A stretch of 53,850 nucleotides of DNA, taken from Polaromonas sp. GTDB lineage: Bacteria; Pseudomonadota; Gammaproteobacteria; Burkholderiales; Burkholderiaceae. Both the position numbers and the translations under genes were made by a program. Under the pieces are notes generated by a model. The model saw only the letters and a list, made by a program, of their open reading frames with translations, was not told the origin of the DNA and did not search any database. The stretch is from contig PNMH01000018.1 in the NCBI GenBank assembly GCA_013823505.1, positions 1 to 53,850 on the forward strand, written 5' to 3'. How positions within the stretch are numbered: position 1 is the stretch's first letter; every line of letters begins with the position of its first letter. Below, in pieces: positions 9,501 through 17,780 of this stretch.

Positions 9501-10703
9501 TCAGTAGAGCAGGAAGGGCTTGCGCTCCACGGCCCAGGCCGCCTCGTCGGCGGTGGCTGCTGCCTCCAGCACCTCGGGCGAGGCCGACACATCGTCCACC
9601 CATTCACGCAGCAGCGGCCCACCGTTGATGAGGTCGATGGCCAGGCGGTCGTGCTCGTACTCGTAGGCAAAGTCGCGCCACAAAGGGTAGTCGGGCGCCT
9701 GCAGGCGCAGTGCCCTAAACGCCAGCGCCTGCAGCCGCCAGGGCTTGAAGGCCGCATGGTCGTAGTGGCTCGGGTCTTCCACATGAATTTGCACGCCGGC
9801 GCACAACTGCCCTTGGTGCTTGTGGAAGGTGGGCTCGAAAAAGCACGGGCGCAGCACGCAACCCCGCAACCACTGCGGTGCGATGCGGCGCATGTCGGCC
9901 AACAGTCGGGGCACGTCGATGCCCGGCGCGCCGAACAGCTCCAACGCGCGCGTGGTGCCCCGGCCTTCAGACAGCGTGGTGCCCTCGAGCATCACGGTGC
10001 CGGCGTAGGCGCGCGCCATGCTCAGGTTGGCCGCGTTGGGGCTGGGGTTGACCCAGCTGCGCTCGGTGGGCCAGCCAAACCCGGGCGCTGCATCCGGCAG
10101 CCAGCCGCTCATGGTGATGACGCGGTAGTCCACGGTGAGGCCCAGCGTGGCGATGAACCAGTGGCCGAGCTCACCCATGGTCATGCCGTGGCGCATGGGC
10201 ATGGGGCCGGCGCCAACGAAACTTTCCCAGCCTTCGCGCAGCGTGAGGCCTTCGATGGGCCGGCCCGCCGGGTTGGGACGGTCCAGCACCCACACCGCCT
10301 TGCCATGCTGTGCGGCCGCTTCCAGCACATAACGCAGCGTGGTGATGAAGGTGTAGATGCGGCAGCCGAGGTCTTGCAGGTCGACCAGCAGCACATCGAA
10401 GCTGGCCATCATCGCGTCGGTGGGGCGGCGCACTTCGCCGTACAGGCTGTACACCGGGATGCCCAGTCGCGGGTCCAGGTAGTCGGGCGACTCAACCATG
10501 TTGTCTTGCTTGTCGCCGCGCAGGCCGTGCTGCGGGCCGAAGGCGGCCGACAGCGTCACGTCGGGCAGCGCGGCCAGGGCGTCGAGCGCGTGTGTGAGGT
10601 CGCGCGTGACCGAGGCGGGGTGGGCCAGCAGGGCCACGCGCTGGCCTTTGAGCGGCGCGCGAAGGGCTGGGTCTTGCAGGAAACGATCAAGGCCGAATTG
10701 CAT
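9501..10703 (-). CDS. DUF1343 family protein (NamZ-type exo-beta-N-acetylmuramidase homologue)
   Basis: A 400-residue DUF1343 protein. The founding characterised member, Bacillus subtilis NamZ, removes terminal MurNAc from peptidoglycan fragments. Family features seen are LAHPASVTRDL near residue 28, FGPQHGLRGDKQDN, DVLLVDLQDLGCRIYTF, VLDRPNPAG and EGRGTTRALELFG. Unlike secreted NamZ, no signal peptide is visible, so a cytoplasmic role such as cell-wall recycling is inferred. It lies 5 bp after the DOMON-like gene and is the last gene of a minus-strand run that begins in the arsenic cluster; a link to arsenic is not implied by its domain. Confidence 0.85.
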   Translation of the reverse strand: MQFGLDRFLQDPALRAPLKGQRVALLAHPASVTRDLTHALDALAALPDVTLSAAFGPQHGLRGDKQDNMVESPDYLDPRLGIPVYSLYGEVRRPTDAMMASFDVLLVDLQDLGCRIYTFITTLRYVLEAAAQHGKAVWVLDRPNPAGRPIEGLTLREGWESFVGAGPMPMRHGMTMGELGHWFIATLGLTVDYRVITMSGWLPDAAPGFGWPTERSWVNPSPNAANLSMARAYAGTVMLEGTTLSEGRGTTRALELFGAPGIDVPRLLADMRRIAPQWLRGCVLRPCFFEPTFHKHQGQLCAGVQIHVEDPSHYDHAAFKPWRLQALAFRALRLQAPDYPLWRDFAYEYEHDRLAIDLINGGPLLREWVDDVSASPEVLEAAATADEAAWAVERKPFLLY

Positions 10704-10708
10704 GGCGG

Positions 10709-11275
10709 TCAGTTCACGGGCAGGGCCAGGCGCAGTGAGCGCGCGGCGGGGTGGTGGAAATCTGGACGGGTCTGCAGGTGCTGCAGGGCCCAGTAGCTCA
10801 GGCGCCCATCCTGCTCTTCAATGACGCCGCACAGCGCCAGTTCAACGTGCGCAGTGGACGAGGGCAGGGCCGCGAGGGGCAGATGCACGTCCAGTGTGAG
10901 CAGCGTCGGTGTGATGGCGAGATGCATCACAGGCGCAGGCAGGTTGGGTTCGGTGGTGGTGTCGCGTTGCCGTTCACCGGCAAAGCGGTAAGCCGCCCAT
11001 TGGCCTGAGGGCGAGAAATTGAACTCACGGTACGCCGCGTCGCCCTCGGCTGCCACAAAGGCTTCGAGGCAGGTGTGTTGCCACAGGCCGTCGGCTGGGC
11101 CTGGCGTGGCGGCGGATGGGATGCGCAGCCCGGCGGTGTTGCCGCTCAGCGTGTACCGCAGACGCAAACCGCTGTGGGTCAGGCTCACGCTCGCCGACAA
11201 TTCCATGGGCGAAGCTGCCGGGGTGGCCGGGTGGCAGGGCAGGTCGAAAGTCAACGAGGTCGGGTGGGTTTTCAC
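10709..11275 (-). CDS. DOMON-like domain protein of unknown function
   Basis: A 188-residue protein predicted as a beta-sandwich of the DOMON-like type (motifs LRIPSAATPGPADGLWQHTC, FVAAEGDAAYREFNFSPSGQWAAY). No signal peptide, transmembrane segment or obvious heme ligand set is visible. The GTG at 11275 was preferred because it keeps the N-terminal strand with LPCHPATP; an ATG at 11206 would remove 23 residues. It sits 14 bp after acr3 and 5 bp before the DUF1343 gene, so it may be read through from the arsenic operon. Homologues are common as hypothetical proteins in Burkholderiales; function unknown. Confidence 0.7.
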   Translation of the reverse strand: MKTHPTSLTFDLPCHPATPAASPMELSASVSLTHSGLRLRYTLSGNTAGLRIPSAATPGPADGLWQHTCLEAFVAAEGDAAYREFNFSPSGQWAAYRFAGERQRDTTTEPNLPAPVMHLAITPTLLTLDVHLPLAALPSSTAHVELALCGVIEEQDGRLSYWALQHLQTRPDFHHPAARSLRLALPVN

Positions 11276-11289
11276 AGTCCCGCATTGTC

Positions 11290-12326
<1,037 letters not shown>

Positions 12327-12327
<1 letters not shown>

Positions 12328-12827
12328 CAGGCTTTGACCTGACCAATGCCTGCGAGCTCTTTCTTCAGCGCGAGTTTGTCCAGCTTGTCGATGGGCAGCA
12401 CCGTGAGCAGAGAGATGCGTCTGTTCATCACGATGAAGCAGTCGTTGAACGCGCGTTGAATGACCTCGTCGCTGCCCCTGACCGCTGCCGGATCTTCAAC
12501 ACCCCAGTGGGCCGACATGGGCTGCCCCGGCCAGACGGGGCACACCTCGCCGGCCGCCTTGTCGCAGACGGTCAGCACAAAGTCCATGTGCGGCGCGTCG
12601 GCGGTGGCAAATTCGCTCCAGTTCTTGCTTCGCAGTCCGTTGGTCTTGAAGCGGTTGCGCTCCAGCAGTTCGATGGCGTGCGGGTTGACCGCGCCTGCGG
12701 GATGGCTGCCCGCACTCCAGGCGCGGAAGCGGCCAGCCCCCATCTGGTTGAGGATGGCCTCGGCCATGATGCTGCGCGCCGAGTTGCCGGTGCAGATGAA
12801 CAGGACGTTGTAGGTGGACGGGGTCAT
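12327..12827 (-). CDS. arsC: Arsenate reductase, low-molecular-weight phosphatase fold
   Basis: Reduces As(V) to As(III) in the cytosol for export. 166 residues. The P-loop C(T)GNSARS holds the catalytic Cys12, and Cys88 and Cys96 ([13 protein letters not shown]) supply the disulfide relay of the thioredoxin-coupled type seen in plasmid pI258 ArsC. It is unrelated to the glutaredoxin-type ArsC of E. coli. It has a 10-bp gap after arsR and an overlap with acr3. The long C-terminal helix region is typical of this branch. Confidence 0.94.
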
Positions 12828-12837
12828 GGGAAACCTT

Positions 12838-13167
12838 TCAACAGGTGGTGCAGACAGGAGCGGAGGTTGTCACTTCGCAGGGCTCGCCCTGGCAGCAGTG
12901 GGCGGTGAGGAACTGCAGCAGGTCGTTCATGGCACCGAACTCGGCGCGGTAAATCAGGTGGCGTCCATCGCGCTCTTGCGACACCAAGCCGGCGTGGCTG
13001 AGCTCCTTGAGGTGGAACGACAGCGCCGTGCTGGCCACACCCAATGTTTCGCTGAGCTGACCCGGCGTGAGGCCCTGAGGCCCTTGCGCCACGAGCGCAC
13101 GGAAGATGCGCAGGCGCGTCTCTTGCGCCAAGGCAGCGAGGGATTTGACGGCGAGGGTTTCATCCAT
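12838..13167 (-). CDS. arsR: ArsR/SmtB family arsenite-responsive repressor
   Basis: A 109-residue winged-helix repressor expected to leave its operator on binding As(III). The DNA-reading helix is LGVASTALSFHLKELSHAGLV (residues 42-62), followed by the wing RDGRHLIYR. Inducer cysteines are at the C-terminus (Cys91, Cys92, Cys97, plus Cys106 and Cys109), not in the recognition helix. This resembles Acidithiobacillus ferrooxidans ArsR, where a C-terminal Cys-Cys...Cys trio binds As(III). It lies inside the operon it probably controls, 10 bp from arsJ and arsC on either side. Confidence 0.93.
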   Translation of the reverse strand: MDETLAVKSLAALAQETRLRIFRALVAQGPQGLTPGQLSETLGVASTALSFHLKELSHAGLVSQERDGRHLIYRAEFGAMNDLLQFLTAHCCQGEPCEVTTSAPVCTTC

Positions 13168-13177
13168 GGAATGTCTT

Positions 13178-14416
13178 TCAGGCGGTGGTGTGTTGCAGGG
13201 TGGCTTGGGTGGGCAGCTTGAGCGTGGCCAGCCAGCAAACGATCAACATGAGCGCCGACCCCAGCAGCGCATAGAGCAGCCCGCCCCACTGGTAGAGCAG
13301 GCCCGAGAGCAGCGTCCCGCTGAAGCGGCCGAGCGCGTTGGCGGCGTAGTAGAAACCGACGTCTTCGGCTGCTTTTTCCGAACCGGCGTAGGCCAGTACC
13401 AGGTAGGAGTGCACCGACGAGTTCACCGCAAACGCAAAGCCGAACACGCCCAGCCCGCCCACCACCACCCAGGGCAGGTGAGGCACGTTCAGGGCCACGG
13501 CCGCTGCCAGCGCGATCGGCACCAGCGCCAGCAAGGCCGACCACAGCCGTGCCGCGGGCACCTCGGTGCTCAAGCCGTCGGTGCTGCGTTTCACGAAAGC
13601 CGGTGCCATGGCCTGCACCGCGCCGTAGCCGATGGTCCAGGCCGCCAGAAACGTGCCGACCATGGTGAACGTCCAGCCCTGCGAATACAGGTACACCGGC
13701 ACGCCCACCACAAACCACACGTCGCGCGCACCGAACAGCACCACGCGAGCCGCGGCCAACACGTTCACGCCGGTGTTCTTGGCGAACAGTTCCCTGGCCG
13801 ATTTCGATGCCTTGCTCTTGCCCATCATCCGCGGCAGGGAAGTCACCACGCCCACCAGCACCAGCGCCAGCAGCGCCGCCATGGCCCACAACGCCTGCTG
13901 GAAGCCCAGCGTCTGCAGCAGCAGACCGCCGAGGAAAAAGCCGACGCCCTTCATGGCGTTCTTGCTGCCGGTGAACCAGGCCACCCATTTGAAGAGCTGG
14001 CCCGAGCCCTGGTTTTTCGCCTGGTCGGCCGTGACCTTGATGGCCGACTTGCTGGCGGTCTTGGTGAGGTCTTTGGCCACACCGCAGATGCCTTGCGCCA
14101 GCACCACCCAGGCCACCGACATCGCTGCGCTCCAGGCGGGATCGAGGAAGGACAGCACCGTGAAGCCGATGATCTGTGTGACCAGGCCCACGGTGAGCAT
14201 GCGCGTGATGCCGTAGCGCGTGGCCAGCCAGCCGCCGACGAAGTTGGCCACGATGCCGGCGGCCTCGTACAGCAGGAACAGAAACGCCAACGTGAACGGC
14301 GAATAGCCCAAGCCGTAGAAGTGCAGCAGCACCAGCATGCGCAGCGCGCCGTCGGTGAGCGTGAAGCCCCAGTAGGCGGCGGTGACGATGGCGTAGTGGC
14401 GCTCGGCGGAGTTCAT
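13178..14416 (-). CDS. arsJ: ArsJ organoarsenical (1-arseno-3-phosphoglycerate) efflux MFS permease
   Basis: A 412-residue major facilitator protein with about twelve transmembrane helices. ArsJ exports 1-arseno-3-phosphoglycerate made by the partner GAPDH, which then hydrolyses outside the cell to arsenate. ArsJ-type features are the N-terminus ERHYAIVTAAYWGFTLTDGA, the segment ICGVAKDLTKTASKSAIK and FTGSKNAMKGVGFFLGG. The start was placed at MNSAERHY (14416), 2 bp after the GAPDH stop; the longer open frame overlaps GAPDH. The immediate GAPDH neighbour supports ArsJ over a generic drug exporter. Confidence 0.93.
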   Translation of the reverse strand: MNSAERHYAIVTAAYWGFTLTDGALRMLVLLHFYGLGYSPFTLAFLFLLYEAAGIVANFVGGWLATRYGITRMLTVGLVTQIIGFTVLSFLDPAWSAAMSVAWVVLAQGICGVAKDLTKTASKSAIKVTADQAKNQGSGQLFKWVAWFTGSKNAMKGVGFFLGGLLLQTLGFQQALWAMAALLALVLVGVVTSLPRMMGKSKASKSARELFAKNTGVNVLAAARVVLFGARDVWFVVGVPVYLYSQGWTFTMVGTFLAAWTIGYGAVQAMAPAFVKRSTDGLSTEVPAARLWSALLALVPIALAAAVALNVPHLPWVVVGGLGVFGFAFAVNSSVHSYLVLAYAGSEKAAEDVGFYYAANALGRFSGTLLSGLLYQWGGLLYALLGSALMLIVCWLATLKLPTQATLQHTTA

Positions 14417-14418
14417 CT

Positions 14419-15462
14419 TCAGATGCCGACCTTGTGCATGTGGCAGGCCAGGTCGACCATGCGGCAGGCGTAGCCCATCTCGTTGTCGTACCAAGCGTAG
14501 ACCTTGAGCAGCGTGCCGTCGGTGACCATGGTGGAGGGCGCGTCCACGATGCTGGAACGGGTGTCGCGCGCGTAGTCCACGCTGACCAGCGGGCGCGTCT
14601 CATACCCCAGGATGCCAGCCAGCGGGCCCTTCGCAGCGGCTTCGAACAAGGCGTTCACCTCGTCCACCGTGCTCTCGCGCCGCAGCTCGAACACGCAGTC
14701 CGTGAGTGAGGCGTTGAGCGCCGGCACGCGCACCGCGTGGCCGTTGAGCTTGCCCTTGAGCTCGGGGTAGATGAGGGCGATGGCGGTGGCGCTGCCCGTG
14801 GTCGTCGGCGCCAGGCTCATCAAGGCGCTGCGTGCGCGGCGCAGGTCCTTGTGCGGCGCGTCCACCACGAGGTTGGTGTTGGTCGGGTTGTGCAGCGTGG
14901 TGATCTGGCCGTGGCGAATGCCGATGGCTTCATGCACCACTTTCACCACCGGCGCCAGGCAGTTGGTGGTGCAGGAGGCGGCTGTCACGATGCGGTCTCG
15001 TGCGGGCTCGTACAGCGTTTCGTTCACGCCCACCACGATGTTGAGCACGCCACCGGTCTTCACGGGTGCCGCCACGATCACGCGCTTGGCACCCCGGTCC
15101 AGGTGGCCCTGGATGGTCTCGGGCGTGAGGAACTTGCCGGTGCACTCCAGCACCAGGTCCACACCCAGTTCGCCCCAGGGGATGTCGCCCGGTGCGGTGT
15201 GTGCCGTGAACCCCATGCGGTGCTGGTCGATGCGGATGGCGTCCTCACCGTCCGCGGCGATCTCGGCGCGCCATTTGCCCTGCACGCTGTCAAATGCCAG
15301 CAGGTGGGCGGTAGCCGCAGCGCCACCCTTGAGTTCGTTCAGGTGCACCACCTGCAGCCTGTTGCCGGCGCGCGGGTCGGTGGTCTCGCGTTCGGCTGCG
15401 CCGAGTGCAGCGCGCAGGGCCAGGCGGCCGATGCGGCCCATGCCGTTGATACCAACTTTCAT
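14419..15462 (-). CDS. gap: ArsJ-associated glyceraldehyde-3-phosphate dehydrogenase
   Basis: Oxidises glyceraldehyde 3-phosphate with NAD+ and incorporates arsenate in place of phosphate, giving 1-arseno-3-phosphoglycerate for ArsJ. 347 residues. Rossmann start [16 protein letters not shown], catalytic Cys in [32 protein letters not shown] and [14 protein letters not shown]. The loop after the active site reads [22 protein letters not shown], the ArsJ-associated subtype pattern rather than a glycolytic one. The ATG at 15462 follows AGGAC at 8 bases. First gene of the ars operon; a candidate Pho box and ArsR operator lie just upstream. Confidence 0.92.
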   Translation of the reverse strand: MKVGINGMGRIGRLALRAALGAAERETTDPRAGNRLQVVHLNELKGGAAATAHLLAFDSVQGKWRAEIAADGEDAIRIDQHRMGFTAHTAPGDIPWGELGVDLVLECTGKFLTPETIQGHLDRGAKRVIVAAPVKTGGVLNIVVGVNETLYEPARDRIVTAASCTTNCLAPVVKVVHEAIGIRHGQITTLHNPTNTNLVVDAPHKDLRRARSALMSLAPTTTGSATAIALIYPELKGKLNGHAVRVPALNASLTDCVFELRRESTVDEVNALFEAAAKGPLAGILGYETRPLVSVDYARDTRSSIVDAPSTMVTDGTLLKVYAWYDNEMGYACRMVDLACHMHKVGI

Positions 15463-15506
15463 GCGGTCACGTCCTGTGAAGATGGGCGCGCGGCGCGTGC
15501 CCGTTG

Positions 15507-15524
15507 ATTCAATGTCAGTTGAAT
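15507..15524 (-). promoter_or_regulatory. Candidate ArsR operator before the ars operon
   Basis: A perfect 6-bp inverted repeat ATTCAA / TTGAAT separated by 6 bases, 45-62 bp upstream of the GAPDH start and overlapping the stop codon of the ATP-grasp gene. A second palindrome of the same form (TTCAA-N6-TTGAA) lies before the ATP-grasp gene at 16861-16876. The size suits an ArsR/SmtB dimer, but binding is inferred. Confidence 0.55.
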
Positions 15525-16840
15525 TGTTGAACAGCTGCGTGACCGGTCTGTGACAGCGCAGCGGCCGGATGGGGGACAACCACCACCGGCGAGAATCCGC
15601 CGCCCTCGGTGCGGAAGTTGGTGGTCTGCCCGGTCCACGTTCGCGCAGCCAGCAGCTGCACCTGGCCGCGGTAGGTGTAGGCGCGAATGTCCAGCTTGAG
15701 CAACTGGGTGCCGTCCTGGACCCGCACCAGCCGCTCGCTCGGCGGCACCAGCGCCTGGGCCACATAGTCGCCCGCCAGGATTTCGCCCCACACGCGGCGC
15801 GTGAGCTTGTCGCCGCGGTAGGCCGCGCGCGCGCCGAAGCCGGCGGCCGGCTTGAAAAACAAGCCGCGGCGTCCTGCCCACAGCGCCTCGGCGTTGTCGG
15901 CTTGCACCCGCTGGGTGGCGGGCACCACAGCGCTCAGCAGTGCGCGGTCCTGGTCGCTCACGCCCCAACTGCAAAGCAGTTCAGCGTCGGACAGCGCGAT
16001 CAGGTTGCGCTTGTCCGCATACAAGGCGTGGGTGCGGGGATTCGGCGTCAGCACCACGGCGCCAGCCTCATGGGCGAGCCGCAAGGCCTGGTGTGACGGT
16101 TCCTGCAGGTAGAAGTCGGTCAGGCGGTTGTAGACCAGGTCCACCGCCATGCCGGGTGGCAGGGCGGGGTGGTGCAGTGCACCGCCGTGCCATTCAAGTT
16201 CGGCAGCGTCGGCCACCAGCGCAGTCAAGCCGTGCGAGGCGAAGAGCTCGCGGAACATGTCGAACTCGGGCGCGAGGTATTGTCGATCCGGCGCGTCGTC
16301 GACGATGAGCACGCTGCGCAGGGGTGCATCGCCACGCTGCGCGGCCCATTCCGCGCGGAACATGTCGACAAACGTCGCATCGATCGCGCGCAGCGAACCG
16401 ACCGGATCGATCACGTCACCGAACGCTTGGCAGCACGCGCTGTGCGCACGGGCCAGCGCCGCGTTGAGCAGCGCGCCACCCGCGTTGCTGTTGATTTCGA
16501 TCAGGCGCGGACCGCTGTCTGTGAGGTGGAAGTCGTAGCCCATGAACACCCCTGCCGGGCCGTGGTTCAGCGCGGCGATGGCGGGTGCGCGGGCCAATGC
16601 CTGCTGTTTCCAGGCTGGCAGGGCGATCACGCGCTCGATGGTGGTCACCGAATCCTGAATGCGCTGCGCCATGCCCGGGTCCAGGAACACCGCGGTGGCC
16701 GAAAAGAGGTGGGGATGGCTGGTGCTCAACCGTGCGGCCAGGCCGTCGAGCGCGGGGCCGCTTTCCAGCTGTTCGCGCAAGCGGGGCAGAGACAGCGTCT
16801 GGCAGGCGCAGCCCAGATTGAGGTGGTCGGCGAAGGTCAT
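15515..16840 (-). CDS. Unrecognised circularly permuted ATP-grasp-like protein
   Basis: A 441-residue cytosolic protein whose exact family I do not recognise. It has ATP-grasp marks in permuted order. The metal-ligand strand [11 protein letters not shown] (Glu115, Asn117) comes first. [13 protein letters not shown] (233-245) and [15 protein letters not shown] follow. The nucleotide lysine and glycine loop [16 protein letters not shown] (Lys330) comes late, and the end reads [19 protein letters not shown]. In ordinary ATP-grasp enzymes the lysine precedes the Glu-x-Asn. It would form an acyl-phosphate and join it to an amine or thiol; substrate unknown. It is 52 bp upstream of the ars operon on the same strand, and an ArsR-operator-like palindrome overlaps its own promoter region. 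Confidence 0.7.
   Translation of the reverse strand: MTFADHLNLGCACQTLSLPRLREQLESGPALDGLAARLSTSHPHLFSATAVFLDPGMAQRIQDSVTTIERVIALPAWKQQALARAPAIAALNHGPAGVFMGYDFHLTDSGPRLIEINSNAGGALLNAALARAHSACCQAFGDVIDPVGSLRAIDATFVDMFRAEWAAQRGDAPLRSVLIVDDAPDRQYLAPEFDMFRELFASHGLTALVADAAELEWHGGALHHPALPPGMAVDLVYNRLTDFYLQEPSHQALRLAHEAGAVVLTPNPRTHALYADKRNLIALSDAELLCSWGVSDQDRALLSAVVPATQRVQADNAEALWAGRRGLFFKPAAGFGARAAYRGDKLTRRVWGEILAGDYVAQALVPPSERLVRVQDGTQLLKLDIRAYTYRGQVQLLAARTWTGQTTNFRTEGGGFSPVVVVPHPAAALSQTGHAAVQQFN
15539..15556 (-). promoter_or_regulatory. Candidate Pho box before the ars operon
   Basis: On the minus strand, CTGTCAC (15556-15550), four bases, then CGGTCAC (15545-15539): 13 of 14 matches to the PhoB direct repeat CTGTCA(T/C), with the standard 11-bp period. 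A degenerate third unit CTGTTCA continues the register at 15534-15528. It lies in the last codons of the ATP-grasp gene, about 77-94 bp upstream of the GAPDH start and beside the palindrome at 15507. No clear -10 was found. Confidence 0.5.
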
Positions 16841-16860
16841 GGCTTGGTGTGCATTAATAG

Positions 16861-16876
16861 TTCAATAATACTTGAA
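16861..16876 (-). promoter_or_regulatory. Candidate ArsR operator before the ATP-grasp gene
   Basis: TTCAA (16861-16865), six bases, TTGAA (16872-16876): the same palindrome and spacing as the site before the ars operon. It lies 21-36 bp upstream of the ATP-grasp ATG. On the minus strand it covers TATTAT (16870-16865), a likely -10, so a bound repressor would block the promoter. The region up to 16903 is unusually AT-rich for this window and is also upstream of the divergent olsB-like gene. Confidence 0.5.
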
Positions 16877-16903
16877 AGATAAAAATAAAGACCGGCAATA
16901 GTG

Positions 16904-16921
16904 GTGTCATCAAAACTTCAT
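16904..16921 (+). promoter_or_regulatory. Weak Pho-box-like repeat before the olsB-like gene
   Basis: GTGTCAT, four bases, ACTTCAT: 10 of 14 matches to the Pho box, 11-bp period, with GGGTCAC in the same register at 16937-16943. Comparable 10/14 matches occur elsewhere by chance (for example 4644-4661), so the site is tentative. Its position, 47-64 bp before the start codon, and its neighbours make it worth listing. Confidence 0.25.
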
Positions 16922-16967
16922 GCGAATGCCTTGGGAGGGTCACGACCGGTTTTCACACTGCAGGTTC

Positions 16968-17780
16968 ATGAACACAGTCTTTCTCCCCCACGCGATCTCC
17001 TCAGAGAAAACCTTTGTGCCCCTGGCGCAGCCATCGGATGTGCATGGTATCGAGGTGTCCTGGGCCCGGCACCAGAGCGAGGTGCGGGAGGCGCAGCAAC
17101 TCCGGTTCGATATCTTTGCCACCGAGATGGGCGCCCGCTTGCCCAAGACCTTGGCAGGTCACGACGTGGACCTGTTCGACGACTTCTGCGAACACCTGCT
17201 GGTGCGCGACAAGGCCAGCCGCCAGGTAGTCGGGACCTACCGTGTGCTCACACCAGCCCAGGCCAAACGCGTGGGCAGCACCCACAGCGACACCCAGTTT
17301 GACCTGACCCGCCTGCGCGGCGTGCGCGAGCGCTTGGTGGAGGTGGGCCGCAGCTGCGTGCACCGCGATCACCGCCAGGGCGCGGTGAGGATGGCGCTGT
17401 GGGGTGGGCTGGCCGGATTCATGGAGCGCAATCAGCTTGACACCATGATTGGCTGCGCCAGCATCCCCATGCAGCACGAAGGCCCGCACGGCATGGTGGG
17501 TGGTGGCCACGCGGCGGCCAGCATCTGGCGCCAGCTCAAGGCCACGCACCTGGCCCCGATCGATTTCCATGTGCGCCCGCGCTTGCCGCTGCCAGTGGAG
17601 CGGCTTGACGACACGCTGACCGTGCTGCCACCAGCACTGATCAGGGGCTACCTGCGCATGGGCGCCAAGATCATGGGGCCACCGGCCTGGAACCCAGACT
17701 TCAACGCGGCCGACCTGCCCCTGCTCATGCGAATGAGCGAACTGCCGGCACGCTACCGCAAGCACTTCCTGGAGGCCTGA
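16968..17780 (+). CDS. olsB: OlsB-like GNAT acyltransferase (ornithine lipid synthesis)
   Basis: A 270-residue protein of the Acetyltransf_5/OlsB group. OlsB acylates the alpha-amine of ornithine with 3-hydroxyacyl-ACP to give lyso-ornithine lipid, a phosphorus-free membrane lipid made under phosphate limitation. Features are EVREAQQLRFDIFATEMGA, DDFCEHLLVRDKASRQVVGTYR, LVEVGRSCVHRDHR and WGGLAGFMERN, all typical of this group. No olsA-type acyltransferase is adjacent, so the second acylation must be encoded elsewhere or the product differs. The ATG at 16968 was preferred over an ATG 48 bases upstream that lies in the candidate Pho box. The stop overlaps the next start (TGATG). Confidence 0.75.
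   Translation: MNTVFLPHAISSEKTFVPLAQPSDVHGIEVSWARHQSEVREAQQLRFDIFATEMGARLPKTLAGHDVDLFDDFCEHLLVRDKASRQVVGTYRVLTPAQAKRVGSTHSDTQFDLTRLRGVRERLVEVGRSCVHRDHRQGAVRMALWGGLAGFMERNQLDTMIGCASIPMQHEGPHGMVGGGHAAASIWRQLKATHLAPIDFHVRPRLPLPVERLDDTLTVLPPALIRGYLRMGAKIMGPPAWNPDFNAADLPLLMRMSELPARYRKHFLEA

Noticed and set aside
15528..15534. Third half-site CTGTTCA of the ars Pho box
   Set aside because: It keeps the 11-bp register but matches only about 4 of 7 positions, so the box was called on two units only.
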